Shown piece after piece: positions 51,452-60,588 of a DNA stretch of 64,000 nt. The notes beneath the pieces were generated by a model. It had not been told where the DNA came from. It saw only the letters and a list, made by a program, of their open reading frames with translations, and made no database searches. Source of the stretch: Bacteroidetes bacterium UBA7674 (GTDB lineage: Bacteria > Bacteroidota > Bacteroidia > Chitinophagales > Chitinophagaceae); contig DLHG01000004.1 in NCBI GenBank assembly GCA_002483105.1, forward strand, positions 16,579-80,578, in the 5' to 3' direction. A program made the translations under genes and the position numbers. The first letter of the stretch is position 1; the number at the start of each line of letters is the position of its first letter.

Positions 51452-53089
51452 ATGAAACGAAAACTACTATTATCGATATTGCTGCTTGGGGGAGTTGCAA
51501 TTCAAACAAAAGCGCAGTGCGACTGCGGCACAGGTACGGATGGTGCCTTTACTGCGAGCAGCAATACTACCCTTGCGGGCGGTACGTACAACTATACTTC
51601 TTTCACGATAGATGCCGGTGTGACTGTTACCGTAACAGGTACAGCACCGCTTATTATCAACAGCACCGGTGACATAAACATCGCCGGAACGATCACTGTA
51701 AGTGGCGCACCGGGATCGGACGGCGTTACGTTTTCCAATGCCGGCCCCGGTGGTGTAGGCGTTGCGGGAGGACACGACGGAGGTGCCGGATACTTTGATC
51801 CTGTATTAGGGCCTGAAAACGGACTTCCTGGTATGGGACCAGGAGCAGGCGGCTTAGGTTCGCAATGGTACAGCGGCGGCGGCGGCGGATATGGCACTAC
51901 AGGGTTGAATGGCGATGTATTTGGCAGCGGTGGTGGTGCCGGTGGTATAACATACGGTACTGCTCAGCTCACCACACTTGAAGGCGGCTCGGGTGGCGGA
52001 AGCGGCTCGGGTGGCAATAACTGCGGCTCGGGCGCAGGTGGTGCAGGTGGAGGTGTCATTGTGATGAGCACATGTGGTACTCTAACTATAGCAGCAAGTG
52101 GTATGATACTATCCAACGGCGGTAACGGTGGCTCTGACGGTACGGGGAACTGTGGCGGCGGCGGCGCCGGTGCAGGCGGAAGCATCTGGCTTGTAGCCCC
52201 TACCCTTGTAAATGATGGTAGTGTACAAGCTAACGGCGGCATAGGTGGTAGCAGTAGCTTCACCGGACCAGGTGGTAACGGAGGAGACGGAAGGATCAGG
52301 TTTGACTACGCTACTACTTCAGGTACAGGTACGGTTTCACCTATGACAGGATTTACATCTACGCTGCTTTCAACATCCACAATAGTGAATAGTAACCTTG
52401 ACTGCTTCGGTGACCTGAACGGCTCAGCAACAACTACACCTACAGGCGGTGCCGGTGGCTACACATACTTATGGACTAGTACCGAAACAACAGCAACAGC
52501 AACAGCGCTGGGCGCAGGTGAGCAAATAGTGACAGTGACAGATGCCAGCGGGTGCTCTGTATCAGATACTATTGACATAACATCACCTACGCAACTTGCT
52601 TCTACAGGCTCATCTACAGACGAGACAACATTGACCGCAAGCGATGGCACCGCTACTGTAACGGTAACAGGCGGTACTGCTCCTTATACTTACCTGTGGA
52701 CACCGGGTGGTGGCACTACTAATCCTTTAACCGGACTGGATACCGGTAACTACGTGGTAACGATAACGGATGATAATGGCTGTACAATGATGGACACTGT
52801 ACATGTAGGACAGGGACCTGTTTCTGTTTATACAACAGTAGCAGACCATGGAGTAAGTATCTACCCTAATCCTGCCAGCGATGTTGTTACAATTGCCTTC
52901 AAAGACAAAGTGAACGGCGAAGTGATGATACAACTGACAGATAACCTGGGCAGAGTGATAGCAACTGAAAAATACAATAACGCTTCGGAGTTTACGATGA
53001 ACACCAGCTCTTATGCAGCAGGTAACTACTTGCTGTGCATCAGTGCCGAAGGTAGCATCAGCAATGTGCTGCTGACCATCAGAAAGTAA
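51452..53089 (+). CDS. Glycine-rich T9SS cargo protein, tandem copy 2
   Basis: A 545-residue paralog of copy 1 with the same order of parts. It has a signal peptide (MKRKLLLSILLLGGVAIQTKA), a QCDCGTGTDGAF start, and a Gly-rich region with GGNNCGSGAGGAGGG. Two SprB/PKD-like repeats start near 316 and 385, and a T9SS type A sorting domain follows (VSIYPNPASDVVTI, NYLLCIS). The second repeat and the sorting domain are nearly identical to copy 1, while the first repeat and the Gly-rich middle differ. It is a separate unit: its start is 231 bp after copy 1, and a very strong terminator follows. Confidence 0.87.
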   Translation: MKRKLLLSILLLGGVAIQTKAQCDCGTGTDGAFTASSNTTLAGGTYNYTSFTIDAGVTVTVTGTAPLIINSTGDINIAGTITVSGAPGSDGVTFSNAGPGGVGVAGGHDGGAGYFDPVLGPENGLPGMGPGAGGLGSQWYSGGGGGYGTTGLNGDVFGSGGGAGGITYGTAQLTTLEGGSGGGSGSGGNNCGSGAGGAGGGVIVMSTCGTLTIAASGMILSNGGNGGSDGTGNCGGGGAGAGGSIWLVAPTLVNDGSVQANGGIGGSSSFTGPGGNGGDGRIRFDYATTSGTGTVSPMTGFTSTLLSTSTIVNSNLDCFGDLNGSATTTPTGGAGGYTYLWTSTETTATATALGAGEQIVTVTDASGCSVSDTIDITSPTQLASTGSSTDETTLTASDGTATVTVTGGTAPYTYLWTPGGGTTNPLTGLDTGNYVVTITDDNGCTMMDTVHVGQGPVSVYTTVADHGVSIYPNPASDVVTIAFKDKVNGEVMIQLTDNLGRVIATEKYNNASEFTMNTSSYAAGNYLLCISAEGSISNVLLTIRK

Positions 53090-53107
53090 ATTCTACTCAT
53101 TCAGTTT

Positions 53108-53156
53108 ATAGCAAGAAAGGCGCCCCGGGTTGAACCCGGGGCGCCTTTCTTGCTAT
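53108..53156 (+). terminator. Very strong 20-bp-stem terminator of cargo copy 2
   Basis: Positions 53110-53129 are the exact reverse complement of 53135-53154, with loop TTGAA. The outer half AGCAAGAAAGGC resembles the copy 1 terminator, the inner half is GC-rich. Confidence 0.85.
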
Positions 53157-53253
53157 TCCTAAGCCCGATTGTCTGTTGCTGAACTATTTACCTGTTATTC
53201 TAAACCCATCCGTTAATCTTGCCTATGCTATAATTTAATAAAAACGGATACTC

Positions 53254-54897
53254 ATGAAAAGAACATTACTACTATTCTTATTGCTGGTTGGGGGACTTGC
53301 AATGAAGACAACCGCGCAATGCGACTGCGGTACAGGTACTGACGGTGTATTTCACGCCACGAACAACACTACATTGGCGGGCGGCACATACAATTACACC
53401 ACATTCACTATTGATGCGGGCATGACCGTTACTGTGACCGGCAATCAACCGCTGATCATTAAAGCTACAGGGAAAGTGACCATAGGTGGTACACTAAACC
53501 TGAGCGGCGGTAACGGTGCACCCGGGGTAACCTTTTCCAACTTTGGTGTGGGCGGAGTAGGTGTTGCCGGAGGTTATAATGGTGGTAACGGCGTGTACTT
53601 AGGCAACGGTGCGCCGGGATCACCCGGCACCGGTCCCGGGGCAGGGGGCTTCGGGGATGTATGGGGCGGTGGTGCAGGTGGTGGTTACGGAGCTGCAGGC
53701 TCCAACGGTGCTCCCTACCAGTCCGGACCTATAGCGCCCGGCGGTGCCGCTTATGGTGATATATATATGGCGGACTATGACGGCGGCTCAGGCGGCGGCG
53801 GTGGTTCGGGCGGTTCAAATTGTGGCTCAGGCGGCGGTGGCGCAGGTGGAGGTATCCTTGTTATGTACAGTTGTGATACGATACAGGTAACCGGAGGTGG
53901 TGTTATAGCCGCTAATGGCGGCAATGGGGGTTCTGATGGCACAGGCAACTGTGGTGGTGGTGGTGGTGGTGCCGGTGGCACTATATGGCTTATTTCACCA
54001 ACGATGATACTGGCAGGCAACCTGCAAGCTACCGGAGGCCTGGGAGGCACCAGTACGCTTGCCCCGAATTGTGTAGGTGGTCCGGGTGCTGTCGGCAGGA
54101 TAAGACTGGATAACAACTCACTGTTTAGCTCCGGCAGTATAACTCCACCAGCCGGATTCACAACAACTGTACTTAGTTCAACAACCGCAACTTCCAACAC
54201 TACCCTGCTTTGCTTCGGTGACCTGGACGCACAAGCGAGTACAACTGCTTTGGGTGGTGGTGGATTTTACCAATACTCCTGGACCGGTGGCCAAACAACT
54301 GCAAGTGTGACAGGGCTTGGTGCAGGACAGAACGTAGTAACTGTTACAGACACTAACGGGTGCACCACAATGGATACAGTAACTGTTACTGAACCTGCGC
54401 AACTTGCATCTACGGGTTCATCTACCGATGAAACAACTGTTTCCGCCAATGATGGCACTGCAACTGTAACTGTAACAGGCGGTACTGCACCGTACACATA
54501 TTTGTGGTCGCCTAGTGGCAGCACTACCAATCCGGCAACCGGGCTTGATACAGGAAACCATATAGTGACGATAACAGATGATAATGGCTGCACAATGATG
54601 GATACAGTATATGTAAATCAAGGCCCTCTATCTGTATATACTACAATAGCTGATAGAGGTATGAGTGTATATCCTAATCCTGCCAGCAACTTTTTGACAG
54701 TATTGAGCAGCAAAACAATAAAAGGTGAAGTAGTAATACAACTCACGGATAACCTGGGCAGAGTATTAGCTACAGAAAAATACAATAACACTTCAGAGTT
54801 TACGCTGAACACCAGTCCTTATGCAACAGGTAACTATCTGCTTCGCATTAGTGCAGAAGGTAGTGTCAGCAATGTACCACTTAGTATAGTGCGGTAG
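53254..54897 (+). CDS. Glycine-rich T9SS cargo protein, tandem copy 3
   Basis: A 547-residue paralog. The N-terminal part is closest to copy 1 (MKRTLLLFLLLVGGLAMKTTA, DGVFHATNNTTLAGGTYNYT, AGMTVTVTGNQPLIIK). The Gly-rich middle (GGSGGGGGSGGSNCGSGGGG) follows, then two SprB/PKD-like repeats near 319 and 387. The T9SS type A sorting domain (MSVYPNPASNFLTV, GNYLLRISAEG) is more diverged than in copies 1 and 2. It ends with its own terminator shared with the convergent peptidase gene. Confidence 0.87.
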   Translation: MKRTLLLFLLLVGGLAMKTTAQCDCGTGTDGVFHATNNTTLAGGTYNYTTFTIDAGMTVTVTGNQPLIIKATGKVTIGGTLNLSGGNGAPGVTFSNFGVGGVGVAGGYNGGNGVYLGNGAPGSPGTGPGAGGFGDVWGGGAGGGYGAAGSNGAPYQSGPIAPGGAAYGDIYMADYDGGSGGGGGSGGSNCGSGGGGAGGGILVMYSCDTIQVTGGGVIAANGGNGGSDGTGNCGGGGGGAGGTIWLISPTMILAGNLQATGGLGGTSTLAPNCVGGPGAVGRIRLDNNSLFSSGSITPPAGFTTTVLSSTTATSNTTLLCFGDLDAQASTTALGGGGFYQYSWTGGQTTASVTGLGAGQNVVTVTDTNGCTTMDTVTVTEPAQLASTGSSTDETTVSANDGTATVTVTGGTAPYTYLWSPSGSTTNPATGLDTGNHIVTITDDNGCTMMDTVYVNQGPLSVYTTIADRGMSVYPNPASNFLTVLSSKTIKGEVVIQLTDNLGRVLATEKYNNTSEFTLNTSPYATGNYLLRISAEGSVSNVPLSIVR

Positions 54898-54916
54898 TGA
54901 ATAACTAATAACGACT

Positions 54917-54957
54917 TAAATAATAAAGGCGCTCATGGTGAGCGCCTTTATTATTCT
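54917..54957. terminator. Bidirectional terminator between cargo copy 3 and the M49 peptidase
   Basis: Positions 54919-54935 pair perfectly with 54939-54955 (17 bp, AATAATAAAGGCGCTCA type) around a 3-nt loop. A/T-rich outer arms give U-rich ends on both strands. Confidence 0.82.
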
Positions 54958-54986
54958 AAATATTCTTATCAATTCATTCGTCTTCA

Positions 54987-57059
54987 CTAATTCATTACCG
55001 GCAGGAAAGAGTACTTATCTGCGTACTCCATCATTTGCTGATAGAAGCTGGTGGGGTATTCCACTTTTACATCTGTTATCTTGTCCCCGTTCATAACAGG
55101 AACAAGGCGTGGCTGAATGAAGCCCTGGTAAGGTTTCACGTTCAGCTTAGCATAACGCTCCAGTATCTCTTTGTGCAGTTTAGCATCTACCTTAACGCCA
55201 TAGCCTTCCACCAGGTTTTTAGCACCCTGATAGTCACCTTCTGATTTAATACGTTGCAGTTCTTTCAGCAACTCACCGAAAAGCACACGCAGTTTCGCGT
55301 AGTCATTTACCCGAACGTATGTTTTGTTGTTATTGGTAAAGAATTCGATAACATTATCTTTCTTTCCTTTCTCGTAAGCCCAACCGGCAACTAACTGGCG
55401 ATTACGCATGTGTGCCTCTTCCAGTTGCTCTCCTTCTTTCAGGCGGGTAAGCTGTGTCATCAGGCCATTCATTATGTAGCTGTCATATTCTGCCTTACCT
55501 ACGTCCATTGTCGGCATTACACCTATGTCAACAAGTTTTTGATCCATGATATAATATAGCGCAACAAGATCAGCACGGGCTTCTTCCATTGTAGACGCAT
55601 AGTTCTTCAAAGTGATGTCCGTTGTCTTTACGCCTTTATTTATTCTTCCTGAAGCGTGCCCTATACACTCGTGCATATCAGTATGCAGGTCACCTGCGAG
55701 TGAACCATGTTTTTTCAATCTTGCTATTACTTCAGGGCTGGCGCCAAATTCATCTAATGTACCACCCTTAGCCTTCATGATATTGTATGAGTGAACGATA
55801 TTGCTGAGCGAAACTGATTTAGAACCGTGATCTTTGCGTATCCAGTCAGCATTAGGCAGGTTAACACCTATAGGAGTGCTTGGGGAAGCGTCACCACTTT
55901 CCACTATCACAGTAATAGCCTTAGCCGAAATGCCTTTTACCGTATCTTTCTTGTGTTCCTTCATTATAGGAGAGTTATCCTCAAACCATTGTGCTTCATT
56001 GGCAATAGCTTCTATACGTTTGCTCATCTCCAGGTCTTTTATGGACACAACGCTTTCAAAACTTCCTCTCTTGCCTATAGCATCCATATATACTTCTATG
56101 AAGCCATTCACCGCATCCAGCCTTGAATTGGTATCTACTGCCCAGGCAATGCTGTAGTCGTCGAACGTTTTCAAGTCACCGGACTTGTAATATTGCACCA
56201 GCAATTCCAAAGCCTTCTTCTGTGCTGCATTCTCCGCTACAGGCACTGCTTTTTCCAGCCAATACACGATCTTCTCAATAGACGGACTGTACATGCCGCC
56301 TACTTTCCAAACCTTCTCTACCAGTTTGCCATCAGCACCCTTCATCAGTTTGCTGTTCAAGCCCCATGATGGCGCATTTCCTTCTGTATTGAATCCTGCA
56401 TAGAAAGCATCTACCTCTTTTTGTGTTACACCTTCGTAGAAGTTATTAGCCGAGTTAGCAACATTATCAATGTCGGCACGCTGATCCACCAGCTTAGGCA
56501 TAAATGACATATCATATACCGCAGGCTTGATGCGCGCCATGAAGTCTGCATTGCTTTCGCCTGCATTCTTAGGCAGCTTAGCCTGGTCGCAATCGTTTAC
56601 CAACTGAGTGAAATACTCGAAAGAACACTCAGGGATGAATTTCTCGTTGCTGTAGTGGTGGTAGTTACCATTGCTGAACCATACGCGACCGGCATAGGTT
56701 TCAAACTTCTTCCAGTCATCGGAATTTTTATCGCCCTTGTAAGAACCATATATTGCTTCTATGGTCTTACGGATGGTAAGGCCATATTTATTCTTCTGGT
56801 CGTAAATAATATCACGGCCACAAAGAGCGGCTTCGTAGAGATAGTACGCCAGTTCCTTTTGCTTCGGAGTTAACTCATTAAATCCCGGCACTTCGTAACG
56901 CAATACCTGCAGGTCGGCAAAAGATTCTGCTTCAACGTTAAATGCAGCCTGTCCCGCATTTACGGTATCTACTTTATCACCCTCACCGGAATTGTTTCCG
57001 CAAGAGGTTGTCATTTGCATAGTCATTAATGCCATAACCGGAATGATCCACTTTTTCAT
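54987..57059 (-). CDS. M49 (dipeptidyl peptidase III-like) lipoprotein
   Basis: A 690-residue zinc peptidase. The lipobox MTTSC places Cys20 as the lipidated residue. The M49 motif HEXXGH is HECIGHASG at residues 463-468, and the second zinc/catalytic Glu is in EEARADLVALYYI near 490. Family N-terminal features (ELTPKQKELAYYLYEAALCGRDI) are present. Members cleave dipeptides from oligopeptides; the lipid anchor suggests periplasmic or surface peptide use. Automatic pipelines sometimes name these dihydrofolate reductase by mistake. Confidence 0.87.
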   Translation of the reverse strand: MKKWIIPVMALMTMQMTTSCGNNSGEGDKVDTVNAGQAAFNVEAESFADLQVLRYEVPGFNELTPKQKELAYYLYEAALCGRDIIYDQKNKYGLTIRKTIEAIYGSYKGDKNSDDWKKFETYAGRVWFSNGNYHHYSNEKFIPECSFEYFTQLVNDCDQAKLPKNAGESNADFMARIKPAVYDMSFMPKLVDQRADIDNVANSANNFYEGVTQKEVDAFYAGFNTEGNAPSWGLNSKLMKGADGKLVEKVWKVGGMYSPSIEKIVYWLEKAVPVAENAAQKKALELLVQYYKSGDLKTFDDYSIAWAVDTNSRLDAVNGFIEVYMDAIGKRGSFESVVSIKDLEMSKRIEAIANEAQWFEDNSPIMKEHKKDTVKGISAKAITVIVESGDASPSTPIGVNLPNADWIRKDHGSKSVSLSNIVHSYNIMKAKGGTLDEFGASPEVIARLKKHGSLAGDLHTDMHECIGHASGRINKGVKTTDITLKNYASTMEEARADLVALYYIMDQKLVDIGVMPTMDVGKAEYDSYIMNGLMTQLTRLKEGEQLEEAHMRNRQLVAGWAYEKGKKDNVIEFFTNNNKTYVRVNDYAKLRVLFGELLKELQRIKSEGDYQGAKNLVEGYGVKVDAKLHKEILERYAKLNVKPYQGFIQPRLVPVMNGDKITDVKVEYPTSFYQQMMEYADKYSFLPVMN

Positions 57060-57164
57060 TTTATATAAAGATTAAGAATTGACTAAGAGGATTTAAAAAT
57101 AGGTCATAAATATGATTGATTGAAATAATTAGCAAATACCCGCTATTGGTGTATTTTTATCGCG

Positions 57165-57608
57165 ATGAAACAGTTTTTAGCCGCATCCTTACTGATATTA
57201 CTGGCAGCATGTGATAACCAACCTGTTGCGCAAAAAGAAGAAGTTGATGCCAAGGCAGCATTTGTACCCGCAGCTCCCAATACCGTAATGGTGGAGGACT
57301 CTGTGAAGGTGCCTGAAAGCCCGAATAATTTTTCGTTCAAAGTAAAGGTGATAGCCACTGAATATACTGCAAAGCAGGGCACATATACTATAGCCATGGT
57401 ATATGGCCCTGATAGCAATGCCAGTATGTTTACAATGCCCAAGGGAGCGGCACACCTGCTACCCGAGCTGAAGAAGAAAGAGGGTTATCATTTTATTATT
57501 GGCTTTACCTACATGGGGCAGTTCTATGAGTACTATGATGTGACGTTCACCTATGGTTTTCCGCATACCACCAAAGTGCATTTAATAAAGGCTTATGTGC
57601 TGGAGTAG
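57165..57608 (+). CDS. Small lipoprotein of unknown function
   Basis: A 147-residue protein whose start MKQFLAASLLILLAAC has a typical lipobox with Cys16. The mature part is a linker (DNQPVAQKEEVDAKAA) and one compact beta-rich domain (NNFSFKVKVIATEYTAKQGTY, YHFIIGFTYMGQFYEYYDVTFTYG). I do not recognise the family. It is divergent from the M49 peptidase gene. Confidence 0.6.
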   Translation: MKQFLAASLLILLAACDNQPVAQKEEVDAKAAFVPAAPNTVMVEDSVKVPESPNNFSFKVKVIATEYTAKQGTYTIAMVYGPDSNASMFTMPKGAAHLLPELKKKEGYHFIIGFTYMGQFYEYYDVTFTYGFPHTTKVHLIKAYVLE

Positions 57609-57660
57609 AGTTGACTAGTTGATAGGTTAATAAGTTGATTAGGCGTTGAGCCAATACAAA

Positions 57661-57689
57661 AACGGGCGGGGCTGTGTAGCCCGCCCGTT
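57661..57689. terminator. Terminator between the small lipoprotein and blaR1-like gene
   Basis: AACGGGCGGG pairs with CCCGCCCGTT; after a bulged G the stem extends by GCT/AGC. T-poor on plus (CCTTTATC), A-rich flank gives TTTTT on minus. Confidence 0.6.
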
Positions 57690-57711
57690 CCTTTATCTAT
57701 AGTAATAGAAT

Positions 57712-59175
57712 TTAGTGTGGTTTTTGAAATTGTAGTTTTGCATTATGATCCTTCACTATTATCCTGTACCCTAATTCTATGCCCCAGGCATCATACCAGA
57801 TCACAGGCTTACCGTCAAGTTCCGCAGGTTTGAATTTCGGTGTATTGTCTAATGCTTCAGTTAGTTTGTTATCAATTGCCAGCTTTATGCTTTTGTCGAC
57901 AACCGTATTTATGTTTGACGTCTGTAACCCTTTATTCTCATAATAAACCAAATTACCTTTCTTATCCACTATAGGATAAGAAATATGGATAAAATACTCC
58001 CCATCCTCCAACTTATCCAATTCCCTTTTCGCGCTATTGAATAAGTAGTTGGAGAGGTCTTTATCCTTCCCTGAAAAAACAGGTTCTTTAGATACTTCAC
58101 CTGCTGAATGAATCACTTCTCCATTCATCTTTACAGGCGAAGCAAAGAATGAGACTTTCAGTACTTCTCCTTCATGTTTTACATCACCATCAAACTCTAT
58201 CGTTCCCTCTTTGCCAGCCAGTTCATTTCTTTGCAGCGTAACAGGTTTCCCTGTAGGACCGCTAAATTCAAACCTATTACCTTTAAATACTACTACATTA
58301 TCGTCTCCTTTCTTGTATGAATACGCGCTTTTAGTAAAGCAAAACATGCAACAGAGCGCGAGCGGTAGTGCTACCAGCGCCTTCAGCAAATTACGTTTGG
58401 ATGATTTTTTTGTTAGCATGATAATTCTCTTTTTTATTGGTGAACGATTGAATGAATGCGTGATAGCGGGATTGGCTTGCAACAGTGCCTGCTCTACCAG
58501 GAATGTTCCGTATTCCGCAGGTTCATCAACGCCGACCATATCGGCCTGGTATTCGTGTATTAAAAGCAGCCTTTGCTGAAATACATAGACCAATGGATGG
58601 AACCAGAAAAAGACACGGGTAAGCTGCATCAGCAGCAAGTCTATAAAATGAAGATGTGACGCATGTTGCTGTTCATGCTGTAATAACATTTGCCATTCTC
58701 TGTCATCATACAGCTTCCTGTTGCCTACGAACAAGTAATTGAAAATAGAGAAGGGGCCATGGGCTTCATTGGTAGTGATAACTGTCCACCTTGCCTCTTT
58801 CCGATGTGAACCCTTTCTGTATAACCGTATCAGCAGTAATACATCTTTACCAATGAGTACCAGGCTAAAAAAGATGCCTGTCAAATAAACGAACAATACT
58901 ATCAACGCTATATTGAATGTATCTCCTGCAGGTACAATGGTTGTTTCGATACTTTGCTTTACCGTTACTAACTCCTGCAAGGGACGGTCTAACGGTGTAT
59001 GATATACCATTGTATCCTTTTGCCAGCTAATAGCAGGCAATACAAGACCCAAAACCAAAGAAGACAATAAGTATATCCTGTTGTACTTATGAAATGTTTC
59101 CTTGCGCAGGAACAGATCATATACCAGCAAACAGAGTAGCCAGATGGCGGTCGTATTGAGGAGGTGCTGTATCAT
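57712..59175 (-). CDS. BlaR1-type M56 metallopeptidase
   Basis: A 487-residue membrane peptidase. The N-terminal helices (AIWLLCLLVYDLFLR, LVLGLVLPAI, FNIALIVLFVYLTGIFF) frame a zinc-peptidase domain with HEQQHASH (HExxH) near residue 168 and HEYQADM near 213. Another helix lies near 265-285 (ALVALPLALCCMFCF). The C-terminal part is extracytoplasmic and lacks the penicillin-binding sensor of true BlaR1; it ends in a TonB-like KPAELDGKPVIWYDAWGIEL region. In BlaR1/MecR1 systems the peptidase triggers loss of the BlaI repressor, which is encoded at the start of the same operon. What it senses is unknown. Confidence 0.85.
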   Translation of the reverse strand: MIQHLLNTTAIWLLCLLVYDLFLRKETFHKYNRIYLLSSLVLGLVLPAISWQKDTMVYHTPLDRPLQELVTVKQSIETTIVPAGDTFNIALIVLFVYLTGIFFSLVLIGKDVLLLIRLYRKGSHRKEARWTVITTNEAHGPFSIFNYLFVGNRKLYDDREWQMLLQHEQQHASHLHFIDLLLMQLTRVFFWFHPLVYVFQQRLLLIHEYQADMVGVDEPAEYGTFLVEQALLQANPAITHSFNRSPIKKRIIMLTKKSSKRNLLKALVALPLALCCMFCFTKSAYSYKKGDDNVVVFKGNRFEFSGPTGKPVTLQRNELAGKEGTIEFDGDVKHEGEVLKVSFFASPVKMNGEVIHSAGEVSKEPVFSGKDKDLSNYLFNSAKRELDKLEDGEYFIHISYPIVDKKGNLVYYENKGLQTSNINTVVDKSIKLAIDNKLTEALDNTPKFKPAELDGKPVIWYDAWGIELGYRIIVKDHNAKLQFQKPH

Positions 59176-59179
59176 GAGC

Positions 59180-60151
59180 TTAGTATTTATAGTTTTTTTC
59201 TAACTCAGGTAACGCCTTTTTGTAGGCTTCAACATCCCATATTATTTGCCATTTACCCGCATAGTCGGCTAACGGTCCAAGACCTACCTCTGCTCTTCTC
59301 TTATCTACATTATCCGGGTCTTCCAGCGGCGAGACAAATGCCTTACCGTCTTTATCCATTCCTATCTGGCTACCATATATCTGGCGCTTTCCCTGGCGTA
59401 AGGCCACCCTGTCTTCCAGCAAGGCTAATGCGCTTGGTTGTGCCTTGCGATTCCTTACGGCCTCTCTCATCACCGGAAGATATTTCTGCTGTATATCCAG
59501 ATCCGCATGTTGTATTACGAGGAATATGGTCTGGCTCCCTTGCGGGCCTACTTCATCGGGGCCCATCCAACCGTATTTATCGAGAATAGCCAATACTTTC
59601 TTCAGGTTAACCGCGTCTTTCTCTTCAATTGTTTTCCAAAGGTCTTTTACCTCTTTAGAATCACGGCCGTATTTTGCTACAACGCCGTCTATTTGCATAC
59701 GATAAGACTGATCTTCTTTAAATACAGTATCCAGTATAGCAATCACCGGCTTGTTCATACCTTCTTCAGCCTTATCTTTGTTTTGCTTTACTGTTGCAAC
59801 AATGTCATTCCAACGTTTGTCTTTGTGAAGCGTTTCGAGGTCGGTATCAGAAGTAATATGACCGAGATTGGTATAGTTCATTTTGGTAACAAGACGTTCC
59901 AGCTGAAAGAAGGAGGAATCTGCGTTCCCTGCCAGTGACCATGAGCATGCTGCATTGTACCTATCAGTTGCTGTGCCTTTCCAGCCATTAGCCTCAAAAG
60001 CCTTAGAATAGTGATTGGCGGAGGCTTTGTAATCTTTTGCAGCGTAAGCCTCCTCGGCCTTTTTAATATACTCTGAGTATTCTTTGCTGAGCTGTGCCCG
60101 CGCAGAACCGAGGAAAGAAAGGAAGATGCAAACTGACAGTAACTTTCTCAT
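59180..60151 (-). CDS. Secreted TPR-like / DUF6624 protein within the blaI-blaR1 operon
   Basis: A 323-residue protein with signal peptide MRKLLSVCIFLSFLGSARA then QLSKEY. The first third has tetratricopeptide-like helices (YIKKAEEAYAAKDYKASANHY, YNAACSWSLAGNADSSFF). The second part (MQIDGVVAKYGRDSKEVKDL, GWMGPDEVGPQGSQTIFLVIQHAD, ALLEDRVALRQGKRQIYGSQ) matches DUF6624. It sits 3 bp after blaI and 4 bp before the blaR1-like gene, so all three are cotranslated units of one transcript. It could be a periplasmic effector or sensor partner; no function is established. Confidence 0.75.
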   Translation of the reverse strand: MRKLLSVCIFLSFLGSARAQLSKEYSEYIKKAEEAYAAKDYKASANHYSKAFEANGWKGTATDRYNAACSWSLAGNADSSFFQLERLVTKMNYTNLGHITSDTDLETLHKDKRWNDIVATVKQNKDKAEEGMNKPVIAILDTVFKEDQSYRMQIDGVVAKYGRDSKEVKDLWKTIEEKDAVNLKKVLAILDKYGWMGPDEVGPQGSQTIFLVIQHADLDIQQKYLPVMREAVRNRKAQPSALALLEDRVALRQGKRQIYGSQIGMDKDGKAFVSPLEDPDNVDKRRAEVGLGPLADYAGKWQIIWDVEAYKKALPELEKNYKY

Positions 60152-60154
60152 AGA

Positions 60155-60538
60155 TCACTTTTTAGTGGTTTTATCAATAGTTTTTAGCAGATCGTTCAAT
60201 TCTTTAAGATTGATGTCCTCACTCTGGACAAGAAAACTCACGAGCATCTTGGGTGAACCGGAGAAGTATTTTTCTACCAGGCTCTTCACGCCATGCTGCA
60301 CGTAATCGTCTTTAGTAATGATTGGGAAATATTCATGGGTCTTTCCATAAGCCTTGTGGTCTACAAAGCCTTTCTTCTCCAGTATCCGCACTACCGATGA
60401 AACAGTGCTGTGCGGCATGTCCGGGTCGCCGAGGTTATCTATAATGTCCCTTACCAGGCAACGCTCCAGCTTCCATATTATCTGCATTATCTCTTCCTCA
60501 GCCTTAGTGAGTGCGCTTATCTGTTTACTCCGTTTCAT
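60155..60538 (-). CDS. BlaI/MecI/CopY-family repressor
   Basis: A 127-residue winged-helix repressor. The DNA-binding part is LTKAEEEIMQIIWKLE, the turn VRDIIDNLGDPD, the recognition helix HSTVSSVVRILEKKGFVDHK, and the wing YGKTHEYFPIITKDDY. The C-terminal dimerisation helix includes the site region where such repressors are cut. It heads a three-gene operon with the DUF6624 and M56 genes. A perfect palindrome overlaps its start and is the likely autoregulatory operator. Confidence 0.92.
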   Translation of the reverse strand: MKRSKQISALTKAEEEIMQIIWKLERCLVRDIIDNLGDPDMPHSTVSSVVRILEKKGFVDHKAYGKTHEYFPIITKDDYVQHGVKSLVEKYFSGSPKMLVSFLVQSEDINLKELNDLLKTIDKTTKK

Positions 60539-60555
60539 AACGTAATACTACGTTA
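60538..60555. promoter_or_regulatory. Palindromic operator at the blaI start
   Basis: TAACGTA, spacer ATAC, TACGTTA: perfect 7-bp half-sites. It begins at the first base of the ATG on the minus strand and reaches 17 bp upstream, so a bound dimer would cover the ribosome-entry region or promoter. TAC...GTA cores are typical of BlaI/MecI/CopY operators. Confidence 0.65.
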
Positions 60556-60588
60556 CATAACTGAAATAACCAAAATAATATTGTAAAA

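Noticed and set aside
57712..60538. blaI/blaR1 genes as a beta-lactam resistance locus
   Set aside because: The M56 protein lacks a penicillin-binding sensor domain and no beta-lactamase gene is present.
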